Source: Sphingomonas guangdongensis (GTDB lineage Bacteria > Pseudomonadota > Alphaproteobacteria > Sphingomonadales > Sphingomonadaceae). From it: a stretch of 64,000 bases of DNA. Position numbers and translations under genes: made by a program. The stretch is from positions 744,001 through 808,000 of the forward strand of contig NZ_OBMI01000002.1 of the NCBI RefSeq assembly GCF_900199185.1, written 5' to 3'. The stretch's first letter is position 1. Every line of letters starts with the position of its first letter. The notes under the pieces are model-generated. The model saw only the letters and a list, made by a program, of their open reading frames with translations, was not told where the DNA came from and made no database searches. Positions 48,595 through 57,013 of this stretch are shown here, piece after piece.

Positions 48595-49779
48595 TCACGC
48601 GTCCTTCCTCGCGGGCTCTGGCTGCAGCGCTGCGATGACGCTGGCCGCGATCAGAATGCCGACTGACACCCACAGCCCTGGACGAATGCCGTCCGGACCA
48701 TCGGCCATCGCGCCGCTCAGCACGGGCCCGATGCACTGACCAAGACCAAAGGAGATTGTCAGCGCCCCGATTGCGGCAGTCCATGCCTCTGGCTCGGTTG
48801 TTCTCCGTACGAAGGATGTGACCGATGCAATGACGGCCAGGAACGATCCGCCGAAAAGGATCGCGGACGTGTATGAGGCCAGGGGACTTGGCAAAGCGAT
48901 CGGCAGTGCCGTCCCAGCCGCCACCACGCCGATCGTTGCGGCAGCGCACAGGCCGCCACGCAACCGGGCGAGGATAGGTCCCCATGCGAATGCGCCGAAT
49001 ACGGACGACAAGCCGAGGACTGACCAGAAGGTGGTGATCGCAACGGCGTTGAAGCCTTCCGTGTCGCGGAGGAATGCCACAATGAAGGTGGCATAGGCGA
49101 TGTATCCCGCACCGTAGAGGCCGTACGACACCAACAGGAACGTCATCGAACCGGGCGACCATGCCCTGCCGCCGATGAGCTTCCGAAGCGGCGGCGGGGG
49201 CACTCGCCGGATCACCGCCCCCGCCCAGAGCGTCGCGCCCAGCGCCAAGGCTCCGAGCGCGAGCCAACCCCCGCGCCATCCAACGGTGGCGAGGAGCGGG
49301 GGCACTAGCAGCGCCGACGCTGTTACGCCGATTCCCGCGCCAGCGAAGTAGAGACCCAGCAGGGTCGAGCTCCTCTTGGGCGACGCATTGAAGCCGGCCG
49401 TCAGCCCTGCACCTACCACAAACGCCACTGCCCCCGAGAGACCTGCAAGGAACCGGAGTGCGAGCAGAGCCGGGAAACTCACGGCGACCGCGGAGGCCCC
49501 GGTCGCTAACGACGTTAGTAGCAAGGCCGAGACAAAAGCGGTCTTATGACCGACGCGGCCGCCGAGCCCGTTGGCAAACAGCGCACCCGCCAGATACCCG
49601 GCCGCATTGCCCGTGTTCAGCGCACCTGCGTCGGCAAAGCTCCAACCGAGATCCGCGCGCATCGTCGGCAGAAGAAGCGCGTAAGCGAAACGAGAAAGCC
49701 CAAGGACGACAGCGGGACCCATTGCCAGACCTAGTACGATCCACAACGAGCCAGATGGGGCATCCCTATCCGGCTTCAC
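48595..49779 (-). CDS. MFS transporter, YbfB/YjiJ type
   Basis: 394 residues from GTG 49779 with twelve predicted membrane helices. LGLSRFAYALLLPTMRADLGWS and LNTGNAAGYLAGALFANGLGGRVG are typical of the YbfB/YjiJ subfamily. Upstream, at -41, lies a copy of the shared palindrome. Probably exports a compound sensed by the TetR protein; this is inferred. Confidence 0.9.
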   Translation of the reverse strand: MKPDRDAPSGSLWIVLGLAMGPAVVLGLSRFAYALLLPTMRADLGWSFADAGALNTGNAAGYLAGALFANGLGGRVGHKTAFVSALLLTSLATGASAVAVSFPALLALRFLAGLSGAVAFVVGAGLTAGFNASPKRSSTLLGLYFAGAGIGVTASALLVPPLLATVGWRGGWLALGALALGATLWAGAVIRRVPPPPLRKLIGGRAWSPGSMTFLLVSYGLYGAGYIAYATFIVAFLRDTEGFNAVAITTFWSVLGLSSVFGAFAWGPILARLRGGLCAAATIGVVAAGTALPIALPSPLASYTSAILFGGSFLAVIASVTSFVRRTTEPEAWTAAIGALTISFGLGQCIGPVLSGAMADGPDGIRPGLWVSVGILIAASVIAALQPEPARKDA

Positions 49780-49819
49780 GAGTACACCCGAGCAGCCAAC
49801 AACTGATCAGCATTGTTAT

Positions 49820-49835
49820 GCATACGAACGTACGT
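49820..49835. promoter_or_regulatory. shared palindrome, MFS copy
   Basis: GCATACGAACGTACGT, 13/16 identical to 50335-50350, 41 bases before the MFS start codon. Confidence 0.6.
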
Positions 49836-49887
49836 ATATAGTCGGTTGAGATTAGTCAATTGGCCGCTAGGCCGCATAGCCCGGTTC

Positions 49888-50154
49888 TCAGCGCAACTCT
49901 CCGCGTAGTCGGGCGAGCGCTCGGCGCCACAACGCCTCGCCTAGCTCATGGCCACTGGCAGTGAAGCGGTTGGAAGGTCCGAGCGCTCGGCGGCGACCCA
50001 CCGCTAAGGCGGCAGCGTCTGCAACTAGTTGGCCGTGTTCTCACCATTCCGCCGCAGTGTGCACGAGTAGCTCGGCTACGCGCCCGTGATCGGTTGGGAT
50101 CAGAGATTGACTGAGATGAGAACTAGTCGACCGTAGATCGGTCTGCTCGACCCC
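49888..50154 (-). pseudogene. decayed gene with in-frame stop
   Basis: The minus strand reads a coding-like frame (HGRVAELLVHTAAEW, TGA, EHGQLVADAAALAVG, ... FTASGHELGEALWRRALARL) interrupted once at 50041-50043 and ended by TGA at 49888. No family recognised. It fills most of a ~600-base space between the MFS and LysR genes; the rest (50155-50377) is AT-rich and holds only the LysR promoter. Confidence 0.4.
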
Positions 50155-50334
50155 TTACAAGCGTTAACAATCTATTTAGCTTCAACCGCGCTACCTCATC
50201 ATCATTTTACTATGTCCACATGGCTGATCCTAGCCTCAACTCCGGCGCCATTGTGCAGACTAAGGCGGCAGGCGCTGTTCTCGACTGAGGCTTGGCCTGA
50301 TGGTGCTAAAACGATTGACCACTGCCGCTCATAC

Positions 50335-50350
50335 ACATACGATCGTATGT
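50335..50350. promoter_or_regulatory. shared palindrome, LysR copy (perfect)
   Basis: ACATACGATCGTATGT is a perfect 16-bp palindrome 28 bases before the preferred LysR start (50378). Confidence 0.65.
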
Positions 50351-50377
50351 TATGTTCGGACGCGACTTAGGAAGCGC

Positions 50378-51388
50378 ATGGCGGCGGCGCTCCGAATGCG
50401 GGAAAAAGGCCTGCGCACTGCTAGTGATGTTGTTTTGGAGAGCGCATTGCCTGACATTTCGCTCGACTTAAGGTATTTGCGCTGCGTTGTCGCAGCCGCT
50501 GAGACCGGCAGTTTTCGTCAAGCATCGGAGCTGCTTGAGCTACCGCAATCTTCGATTAGTCGCCGAGTTCAGCTGCTTGAGCACCGGCTGGGGTTCAGCC
50601 TTTTTAGGCGAACGCGCTTGGGCGTCAGCCTTACAGATGCAGGACATACCTTTCTTGAGGGCGCTCTGATCGGTGCCGAACAGTTTGCACTTGCAGCACG
50701 CGCGGCAGCAGCGATCCACCGCGGTCATCCTGCCGAACTAAAGATTGGAGTTTCTCCTTCTCGTACCGCGAGTTTACTATTCCGAGAAACCATGCGCCGT
50801 TTTAGGTCGCAATTTACCTCGTGCAAAATAACAATTGTCGAAGCTGACACGATCCAACTTCGCCGAAGCTTGGCACTAGGGGGCATCGACATTGCATTTT
50901 TGATAACTCCAAAAGCATTGCATGGGTTTGAGATTCAAGAGCTATGGCAGGAGGCTGTATATGTTGCTCTGCCAGCCGGTCACAGGCTTGTCACTCACAG
51001 GCGGGTGATGTGGAGTGACTTGACCCACGAGACTTTGATTGTTCCAAATAGAGGTAAGGAGATAGACAAAGATCAATGCTTGGTAGCTAGGCTCACTGGT
51101 AATATGACTGATATTAGAATCGAAGAACACCAAGTCTCTGAGGCAAGTTCGTTTGATCTGATCGCGTGGGGATACGGCGTGACCCTCGCTCACGAGGCAA
51201 CAGCGCGCCGCAAGATATCTGGTATAGTTTTTCGACGTTTGAGCGAAAAGCCGAACTCTCTAATGATGTCGGCAGTCTGGAAAGATAAGGCGCTTACGCC
51301 GTATGCCGTCGATTTTATTGCAGTAGCCGCCTCGCTGGGCCGCGGTAAGATGCCTAACACGGCCGGTGAATGCACTAAAACCATATGA
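50378..51388 (+). CDS. LysR family regulator of the trb region
   Basis: 336 residues from ATG 50378; TTG starts close to LDLRYLRCVVAAAETGSF are also possible and nearer to the normal LysR N-terminus. Helix-turn-helix SFRQASELLELPQSSISRRVQLLEHRLG, then an effector domain. The gene is clearly less GC-rich than its surroundings. Converges with the DUF2274 gene, 3 bases apart; LysR genes at this place are often seen in Trb-bearing elements of alphaproteobacteria (from memory). Confidence 0.87.
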   Translation: MAAALRMREKGLRTASDVVLESALPDISLDLRYLRCVVAAAETGSFRQASELLELPQSSISRRVQLLEHRLGFSLFRRTRLGVSLTDAGHTFLEGALIGAEQFALAARAAAAIHRGHPAELKIGVSPSRTASLLFRETMRRFRSQFTSCKITIVEADTIQLRRSLALGGIDIAFLITPKALHGFEIQELWQEAVYVALPAGHRLVTHRRVMWSDLTHETLIVPNRGKEIDKDQCLVARLTGNMTDIRIEEHQVSEASSFDLIAWGYGVTLAHEATARRKISGIVFRRLSEKPNSLMMSAVWKDKALTPYAVDFIAVAASLGRGKMPNTAGECTKTI

Positions 51389-51391
51389 AGT

Positions 51392-51637
51392 TCAGGCCGG
51401 TTGGCTCGTGCCGACCCTTTCGGTTTTGCGCGATCTAGAGAATTCCCGGTCGCTGGCGATAAAGCGCTCGATCATGGGAGCGATAAGACTCTTCGGGTCG
51501 GGTATTGGCTGACCGGCCTGGGCCGAGAGCAGCGCAGCGTAGTCGGTGAGATCGCGATACAGATTGGCAGAAATCTCGATCGTCACCTTGACTGGCTTCT
51601 CATCGCCAATCACGCTGAGCTTCAGTTTGCCCATCAT
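51392..51637 (-). CDS. DUF2274 domain protein
   Basis: 81 residues: MMGKLKLSVIGDEKPVKVTI, then EISANLYRDLTDYAALLSAQ and a C-terminal IAPMIERFIASDREFSRSR. Last gene of the trb operon, overlapping trbI by ATGA. A short helix-containing protein found with Trb systems; role unknown. Confidence 0.9.
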   Translation of the reverse strand: MMGKLKLSVIGDEKPVKVTIEISANLYRDLTDYAALLSAQAGQPIPDPKSLIAPMIERFIASDREFSRSRKTERVGTSQPA

Positions 51638-52860
51638 AAATCTCCATAGGGTTCTAGCACGAGGTCGCGGGTGACAATTACGCGGACCGGAAACCCGGGG
51701 CGGATCGTAAGCGTGGGTGCAACATCGAGCTGGCGCCGGACAATTTGCTGACCGGCATCGTTGAAGGTGTCCTGGCCACCATTGCGCAGGGCGCGTAGCA
51801 GGCGGTCATCGTCGTCCACGGCCAGCTCGGAGCCGACGCTGAGCAGCGTCGAGAGGCCTGCTGCCTTGGCGAGATCCCACCAGTGGAAACTCACCCCGTC
51901 CTGCAGACCGGCGAAGCCTTCAGCGTCCGCACCTGGCGCCAGCTCGAGAACGATGGATCGCCCATCCGGAAAGAGGAGTCGATTCCAAACGAGCAAGACG
52001 CGGGATTGCCCAAACTGGACGCTGTTGTCGTACTGACCGATGACGCGCGTGCCTTGCGGGACCAGAAGGATGCGACCCGTCGGGCTGTCATAGATGTTTT
52101 CGGTAACCTGCGCGGTGATCTGGCCCGGGAGATCCGAACGGATGCCGGTGATGAGAGCTGCGGAGATGACCGCACCTGCTTGGAGAATGTTTCGGGATGC
52201 CGGCGACGTCACCCGTTCGGTCGACACCGTGCGACGCTCGGGCGCAGCGTTGAGGAATGCGGACTGGCGGTCTCGCGTCGTCAGAGTTGTGCCAGGCTGC
52301 GATCCCGTCGTTGCGCCCGCTGGCTCCGTCAGAGCTGGCAATGAAGGGGGCGATGCGGTTCCGCCGGCGTCTGATGACGCAAACAGTCGGGCGGTTCGCG
52401 CGGATTCAATTTCCTGGACGCGTCTCTGCCGCTCGGGGCTGACTTGCTTCGTTGCCGCGCCGGGAGCGGCGGGCATGCCGGGAGGCTGAACGGACTGACC
52501 GCGCTCCTGAGCACTCAGGATCGGTTTGCCGAGATCGCCGGGCAGCGGCGGGCCGAGTTTAGGAACCGCGCCATAATCGCGGGGAAGCGAAGCGACCCCG
52601 TCGGCGGTAGGCCGGTTTTCAGTCGAGTACAGTTCCTCGGGAGCATGGACCGTGCGGTTCGATTGAAGGGCGTAGATCAGGGCGCCGCCAATGCCGAGAC
52701 TCGCGACCAGCCCCATCGTCGCAAGCACCTTCCGCGATAGCCGCGTGACGCGAGGGGCTTCAGCACGCAGGCGCATGGCCGCCGGACTGACCGGCTCACC
52801 CGTCAGAGGCTCGCCCTCATCAACGGGCGCCGTGTCATCGGTGGTTGCGGGATCGCTCAC
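51634..52860 (-). CDS. trbI: conjugal transfer protein TrbI (VirB10-like)
   Basis: 408 residues from GTG 52860, overlapping trbG (GTGA). Cytoplasmic N-terminus, one membrane helix (ATMGLVASLGIGGALIYAL), a Pro-rich periplasmic linker and the VirB10 C-terminal barrel (ILQAGAVISAALITGIRSDL, LLVPQGTRVIGQYDNSVQFG, WWDLAKAAGLSTLL). It spans both membranes in the secretion channel. Confidence 0.95.
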   Translation of the reverse strand: MSDPATTDDTAPVDEGEPLTGEPVSPAAMRLRAEAPRVTRLSRKVLATMGLVASLGIGGALIYALQSNRTVHAPEELYSTENRPTADGVASLPRDYGAVPKLGPPLPGDLGKPILSAQERGQSVQPPGMPAAPGAATKQVSPERQRRVQEIESARTARLFASSDAGGTASPPSLPALTEPAGATTGSQPGTTLTTRDRQSAFLNAAPERRTVSTERVTSPASRNILQAGAVISAALITGIRSDLPGQITAQVTENIYDSPTGRILLVPQGTRVIGQYDNSVQFGQSRVLLVWNRLLFPDGRSIVLELAPGADAEGFAGLQDGVSFHWWDLAKAAGLSTLLSVGSELAVDDDDRLLRALRNGGQDTFNDAGQQIVRRQLDVAPTLTIRPGFPVRVIVTRDLVLEPYGDL

Positions 52861-53894
52861 TTTGCAGGCTTTCCATCGGTTCGCACGATCTGCACCCGCT
52901 GCTGTCGGTGTGCGGACCCGAACCGAAGCTCGGCGGCGGCGAACAGCCGATCGACAATCATATGGTGTCTGCGGACGCGGTAGTTGACCAGTTCGGAGGA
53001 TTTCCCATCGGCGCCGACCACAAAGAGAGGCGGCATTTCGCCTTGGGCGATCCCGGTCGGGAACTCGATGAAGACCTGCCTCCCGTCGTCGAACGCGCGC
53101 GTCGGCCGCCAAGGCGGGCGGTCGCCCTCGATCGCATAGCGGAAGTTGATGTTTTCAAGATCGACCCCGGTCGCAACCGTCGGCGATGCCGCCGCCGCCG
53201 CGCTTTGGCTGCGAAGGGCGATGAGCTGGTCTTGCGGATACTGCCATGAGACCGACGCCATGTAGGTCCGCTCGGTCGAGCGCAGCTCCAAATGATAGGT
53301 CCGAGCGCTGGTGTTGATCACCAGATTGGTCGTGAGGTCGACCCGGGTCGGCTTCACGAGGATGTGGACCTGCTGCGATGCGCCGGTCCCGCTCATGGTA
53401 TCGCCGATGACCCATCGAACGGTGTCGCCGGCGGCAACGGGGCCTGCGCCGACAAGCTGCTCGCCCGGCTGGAGCGCGATGTCGGTGATCTGTCCGATCG
53501 CGGTGTAGACTTGGTAGAGCGCCCCCGGAGTAAAGGGATAGACCTGCATCGAATTGATGAAGCCGTCGCGTACCGGCTGCATGCGCGCTGCGGCATTCGC
53601 CAGATTGACCCTGGCGGTCGGATCTAACGGCTCTAGAGAGCGCGCGCTGCTCTCGACGGGTTTGAGCTGCCCCGGAAGCGGCAGGGGCTTGGGCACCTCG
53701 ACAACCGTGACCGGCGCTGGCGGTTCGGCGACAACGGCTGCCGGAGCTGCGTTATCGTATAAAATCTTCGGGGGCGGCGTCGTGGACGCGCACCCGGCCA
53801 GGACGCTCGGCGCAATGATCGCGGCGATGAGTGCGCAGGGCGATGCGGAAATGTGGGAAGCCGGAAATCCGGCTTTACGGAAAGTCGGCTTCAT
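52857..53894 (-). CDS. trbG: conjugal transfer protein TrbG (VirB9-like)
   Basis: 345 residues from ATG 53894, overlapping trbF (ATGA). A lipobox-like signal peptide (APSVLAGC) and the VirB9/CagX domain (YTAIGQITDIALQPGEQL, ENINFRYAIEGD, LFVVGADGKSSELVNYRV). Outer-membrane core component with TrbI. Confidence 0.95.
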   Translation of the reverse strand: MKPTFRKAGFPASHISASPCALIAAIIAPSVLAGCASTTPPPKILYDNAAPAAVVAEPPAPVTVVEVPKPLPLPGQLKPVESSARSLEPLDPTARVNLANAAARMQPVRDGFINSMQVYPFTPGALYQVYTAIGQITDIALQPGEQLVGAGPVAAGDTVRWVIGDTMSGTGASQQVHILVKPTRVDLTTNLVINTSARTYHLELRSTERTYMASVSWQYPQDQLIALRSQSAAAAASPTVATGVDLENINFRYAIEGDRPPWRPTRAFDDGRQVFIEFPTGIAQGEMPPLFVVGADGKSSELVNYRVRRHHMIVDRLFAAAELRFGSAHRQQRVQIVRTDGKPAK

Positions 53895-54574
53895 TGTCCT
53901 AGCTCCCGAGACCAATTGATGGCGTTGACGTAGATTCCGAGGGGGTTCTTACGGAGCGTGTCGGCGTCGCGCGGGATCTGGACGACGATCGTGAGGATCG
54001 CCGTCCAGCGCTCGGTCGTCCCTAGCTGGCCGTTCTCGTACCGGCGTTCGATCCAGGCGACGCGGAAGCTGTTCGGCGAAGCGCGGATCACGCTCGACAC
54101 CTCGGTGGATACCTGCTGACGCCCGACCTTGCTGAACGGGTCATTTGCGCGCGCATAGTCGTTGAGTGCCGAGGCGCCGCGATCGGTCGTGAAGTCGTAT
54201 GCGCGTAGCCAATTCTGCCTGACGATGATGGCATCGGCCGGTACGGAGCGGACCTCTTCGATAAATCTGCCGAGGTGAAACGCGATCTGGGCGTCAGTCG
54301 GTTGGTAGTCCGGTGTGGCCGGACCTACCGCTTGCGCCTGACCGAGGCGATCGGTCTGGATCACCCACGGGACGACGGTGCCATGCGCCGACTGCCAGAC
54401 GAGCGCGGCCGCAAAGCCCGCGGAGAGGAAGAGCGAGCCGAACGCCATATAGCGCCAGTTGCGCGCCTGGATGCGGGCCGAGCCGATGCGGTCATCCCAG
54501 ACCTGCGCGGCTCGCTGGTAGGGGGTCTTGGGAGCCGGTGTTTTGCCGTAGTGCGTCGAGGGTCTCTTGAACAT
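53891..54574 (-). CDS. trbF: conjugal transfer protein TrbF (VirB8-like)
   Basis: 227 residues. A short cytoplasmic end, one membrane helix (YMAFGSLFLSAGFAAALVW) and a VirB8 periplasmic domain (FIEEVRSVPADAIIVRQNW, RWTAILTIVVQIPRDADTL, NPLGIYVNAINWSREL). Confidence 0.95.
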   Translation of the reverse strand: MFKRPSTHYGKTPAPKTPYQRAAQVWDDRIGSARIQARNWRYMAFGSLFLSAGFAAALVWQSAHGTVVPWVIQTDRLGQAQAVGPATPDYQPTDAQIAFHLGRFIEEVRSVPADAIIVRQNWLRAYDFTTDRGASALNDYARANDPFSKVGRQQVSTEVSSVIRASPNSFRVAWIERRYENGQLGTTERWTAILTIVVQIPRDADTLRKNPLGIYVNAINWSRELGQ

Positions 54575-55905
54575 CAGCCATTGCCTTCGGAGAGATTGAT
54601 GGAGGCGCCGCCGCCGTGGGCATCACCAGAGCGGACGGCATGCGCGGTCGCCTGGACGGCGTGGGTCATCCGCTGAGAAGTGCGCATGCGGCGTGCCCAA
54701 GCCGGAGGGCCGTCGCCTTGGGCAGGTCCGGCCTCGGTCCCGGCGGCTGGTTGCGAGGTGCCGCCATCAAGGACGGCACGACCGCCAGCGTTGAAGCTGG
54801 AACGCATGGACTCACTTGCGCGCGATGCTGCACGGCGGAGGGGCGACGCGGCGGCCTGGGCGCCCGCGCGCGCAACGCCGCCAAGTCCGGCGGCGACGCC
54901 AGAAGCGCCCGATTGTCCGGCTGCGCCGAGACTATAGGCGGTTGCTGCACCGCCAGCGGCAGTTGCCCCGCCGCGCGCCGCGGCCGCCGCGCCACCTGCG
55001 AGAGCCGATCCACCGCTGGCTGCAGCGCCAACCGCGCCAGCACCAAGCGCCACGACACCGCCTGCAGCAATTCCGGTTCCGACTGCCGCGCCGGCGCTGA
55101 GCTGCGGCCCTCCGGAAACGATTCCGCTGGCGATACCGGGGCCGAAGATACCGAGACCGAGGAGCGACAGGGCTGCGAGCACGATCGCCATGGCCTCGTC
55201 GATTGTCGGTGTTGTGCCTGCAAAGCCGGCTGTGAACTCGGAGAAGAGCGTCGAGCCGATCCCGACGATCACCGCGAGGACGAGCACCTTGATGCCAGAG
55301 GAGATGACGTTGCCGAGGACGCGCTCGGCCATGAAGGCCGATTTGCCGAACAGGCCGAAAGGAATGAGGACGAACCCGGCAAGCGTCGTCAGCTTGAACT
55401 CTATCAGTGTAACGAAGAGCTGGATCGCCAGAATGAAGAAGGCGAGCAGCACCAGTACCCACGCGAAAAACATGCAGGCGATCTGGATGAAATTCTCGAA
55501 GAAGGACCAATAGCCCATCAGGTCGGAAATCGAGTCCAAGATGGGTCGGCCGGCGTCGAGGCCGGTCTGCGCAACCTTCCCAGGGCGGAGAAGATCTGCG
55601 GTGGTGAAGCCCGTGCCGCTCGCCTTGAGGCCGAGGCCTGCGAAGCTCTCGAAGATGATGCGGGCGAGGTTGTTCCAGTTGCCGATGATGTAGGCGAAGA
55701 CCCCGACGAACAGAGTCTTTTTGACCAGCCGTGCCATGATGTCGTCATCGGCGCCCCACGACCAGAACAGGGCAGCCATCGTCACGTCGATCACGATCAG
55801 AGTGGTCGCGATGAAGGCGACTTCGCCGCCCAGCAGGCCGAAGCCCCCGTCAATGTAGCGGGTGAAGACCTCGAGAAAATGGTCGATGACGCCGGTGTTG
55901 TTCAT
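54574..55905 (-). CDS. trbL: conjugal transfer protein TrbL (VirB6-like)
   Basis: 443 residues from ATG 55905, overlapping trbK. Several membrane helices in the first ~270 residues (FIATTLIVIDVTMAALFWSW, FAWVLVLLAFFILAIQLFV), then a long Gly/Ala-rich region and a basic C-terminus. Polytopic inner-membrane part of the channel. Confidence 0.94.
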   Translation of the reverse strand: MNNTGVIDHFLEVFTRYIDGGFGLLGGEVAFIATTLIVIDVTMAALFWSWGADDDIMARLVKKTLFVGVFAYIIGNWNNLARIIFESFAGLGLKASGTGFTTADLLRPGKVAQTGLDAGRPILDSISDLMGYWSFFENFIQIACMFFAWVLVLLAFFILAIQLFVTLIEFKLTTLAGFVLIPFGLFGKSAFMAERVLGNVISSGIKVLVLAVIVGIGSTLFSEFTAGFAGTTPTIDEAMAIVLAALSLLGLGIFGPGIASGIVSGGPQLSAGAAVGTGIAAGGVVALGAGAVGAAASGGSALAGGAAAAARGGATAAGGAATAYSLGAAGQSGASGVAAGLGGVARAGAQAAASPLRRAASRASESMRSSFNAGGRAVLDGGTSQPAAGTEAGPAQGDGPPAWARRMRTSQRMTHAVQATAHAVRSGDAHGGGASINLSEGNG

Positions 55906-56231
55906 GGATTGGCCGCCTCGGCATTTGGTGATGGCGCCTGCGGCGAGGCGGCGGACGGAAGGCGACCCGACGGACGGGCACCCGGAGCAAGAAAGCGGCG
56001 GCGGTTTTCCGCCCAGGCGCGGAGGCATGTGACGTCGCGCGGGCCGCCTTCGCCGAGTTGCTGACACCGGACGAGTTCGGCCCGCAACGGGTCTTCGGCT
56101 TGTGCGACGGGCTGGAGCAGGTCGGGTCGGGCTGCCGGCGTCTTGTCGCGCGTCATCTCGACGGCGGTCGCTGTGATTGCGAGCGCGACGAAGACGACGG
56201 CACCTATCCGGGCGAAGAGCTTGCCATCCAT
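55902..56231 (-). CDS. trbK: putative entry exclusion protein TrbK
   Basis: 109 residues with one N-terminal membrane helix (IGAVVFVALAITATAVEM) and the conserved RCQQLGEGGPRDVTCLRAWAENRRRFL segment with two Cys, as in TrbK-alt proteins. Expected to lower re-entry of a like element, judging from the name-giving relatives. Confidence 0.87.
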   Translation of the reverse strand: MDGKLFARIGAVVFVALAITATAVEMTRDKTPAARPDLLQPVAQAEDPLRAELVRCQQLGEGGPRDVTCLRAWAENRRRFLAPGARPSGRLPSAASPQAPSPNAEAANP

Positions 56232-56242
56232 CGATCCGGCGC

Positions 56243-57013
56243 TCAGTTGCCGCCGTTCTGGAACATGCGCGCGTTGCCGGCCTGATAGCCGGAGCCGGGC
56301 GTGAGGAACCGACGACGCTGTTCGCGGCCCTGGTCAGCGGCAGACGAGCGCTCGGCATCGGCAAGTGCCTGCGCGCGCCCATTGGCCGCGACAACGGCAG
56401 TGAGATCCGCGAGCTGTTGAGCCTGCAGGGCGAGGAGTTGATTTCCAGCCTGGGTGGCTTGGAGCGCGCCGGTCGCGCCCTGGCTGCGGCCTACGAGCGC
56501 GCTCATTTCCGTCCGATTGGTGTCGATATTGCCGACGACGCCGGCTTGGACACGCATCGCATCCTGCAGGCCGCCGACCGTGTTCTGCCAGCGGTCGCGC
56601 GCGTCGGAGACGAGCTTCTGATCGGTCGAGGAAAGGGAGGCGTTGCCGTAGGTGGTGCGGAAGGCCTGGTCGATGTTCTGGACATTGTAGGCGAGCCGCT
56701 GGGCCTCGCCTAGAAGCTGCTGCGTGCGCTGCACCGACTGCTGAAGCTGCTGGAGAGACGAATAAGGCAGGGTTGCGAGGTTGCGACCCTGGTTGATGAG
56801 CATCGTCGCTTCATTCTGCAGCGACGTGATCTGATTGTTGATCTGCTGGAGAGCGCGGGCTGCGGTCAGGATGTTCTGCGCGTAGTTGCTCGGGTCGAAG
56901 ACGACTCCGCCGAACTGCGCATGGGCGGGTTGCGCCGGGATAAGGCCGACGGTGAGGGATGCCCCGAGCAGTGCCGCTGCAACCCGCGCGCGGCTGAACA
57001 GGCGCGTTTTCAT
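56243..57013 (-). CDS. trbJ: conjugal transfer protein TrbJ (VirB5-like)
   Basis: 256 residues: signal peptide (ALLGASLTVGLIPAQPAHA), GGVVFDPSNYAQNILTAARAL, then long Gln-rich coiled-coil helices (QLQQSVQRTQQLLGEAQRLA) and GGLQDAMRVQAGVVGNIDTNR. Overlaps trbE by ATGA. Likely pilus-associated periplasmic factor. Confidence 0.93.
   Translation of the reverse strand: MKTRLFSRARVAAALLGASLTVGLIPAQPAHAQFGGVVFDPSNYAQNILTAARALQQINNQITSLQNEATMLINQGRNLATLPYSSLQQLQQSVQRTQQLLGEAQRLAYNVQNIDQAFRTTYGNASLSSTDQKLVSDARDRWQNTVGGLQDAMRVQAGVVGNIDTNRTEMSALVGRSQGATGALQATQAGNQLLALQAQQLADLTAVVAANGRAQALADAERSSAADQGREQRRRFLTPGSGYQAGNARMFQNGGN

Noticed and set aside
50213..50372. 52-codon plus-strand frame before the LysR gene
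   Set aside because: No ribosome-binding site or coding pattern; it runs through the palindromic operator and is better read as promoter DNA.
54616..56064. 482-residue plus-strand frame
   Set aside because: Shadow of trbL and trbK; Arg/Glu/Ala-rich with no domain.
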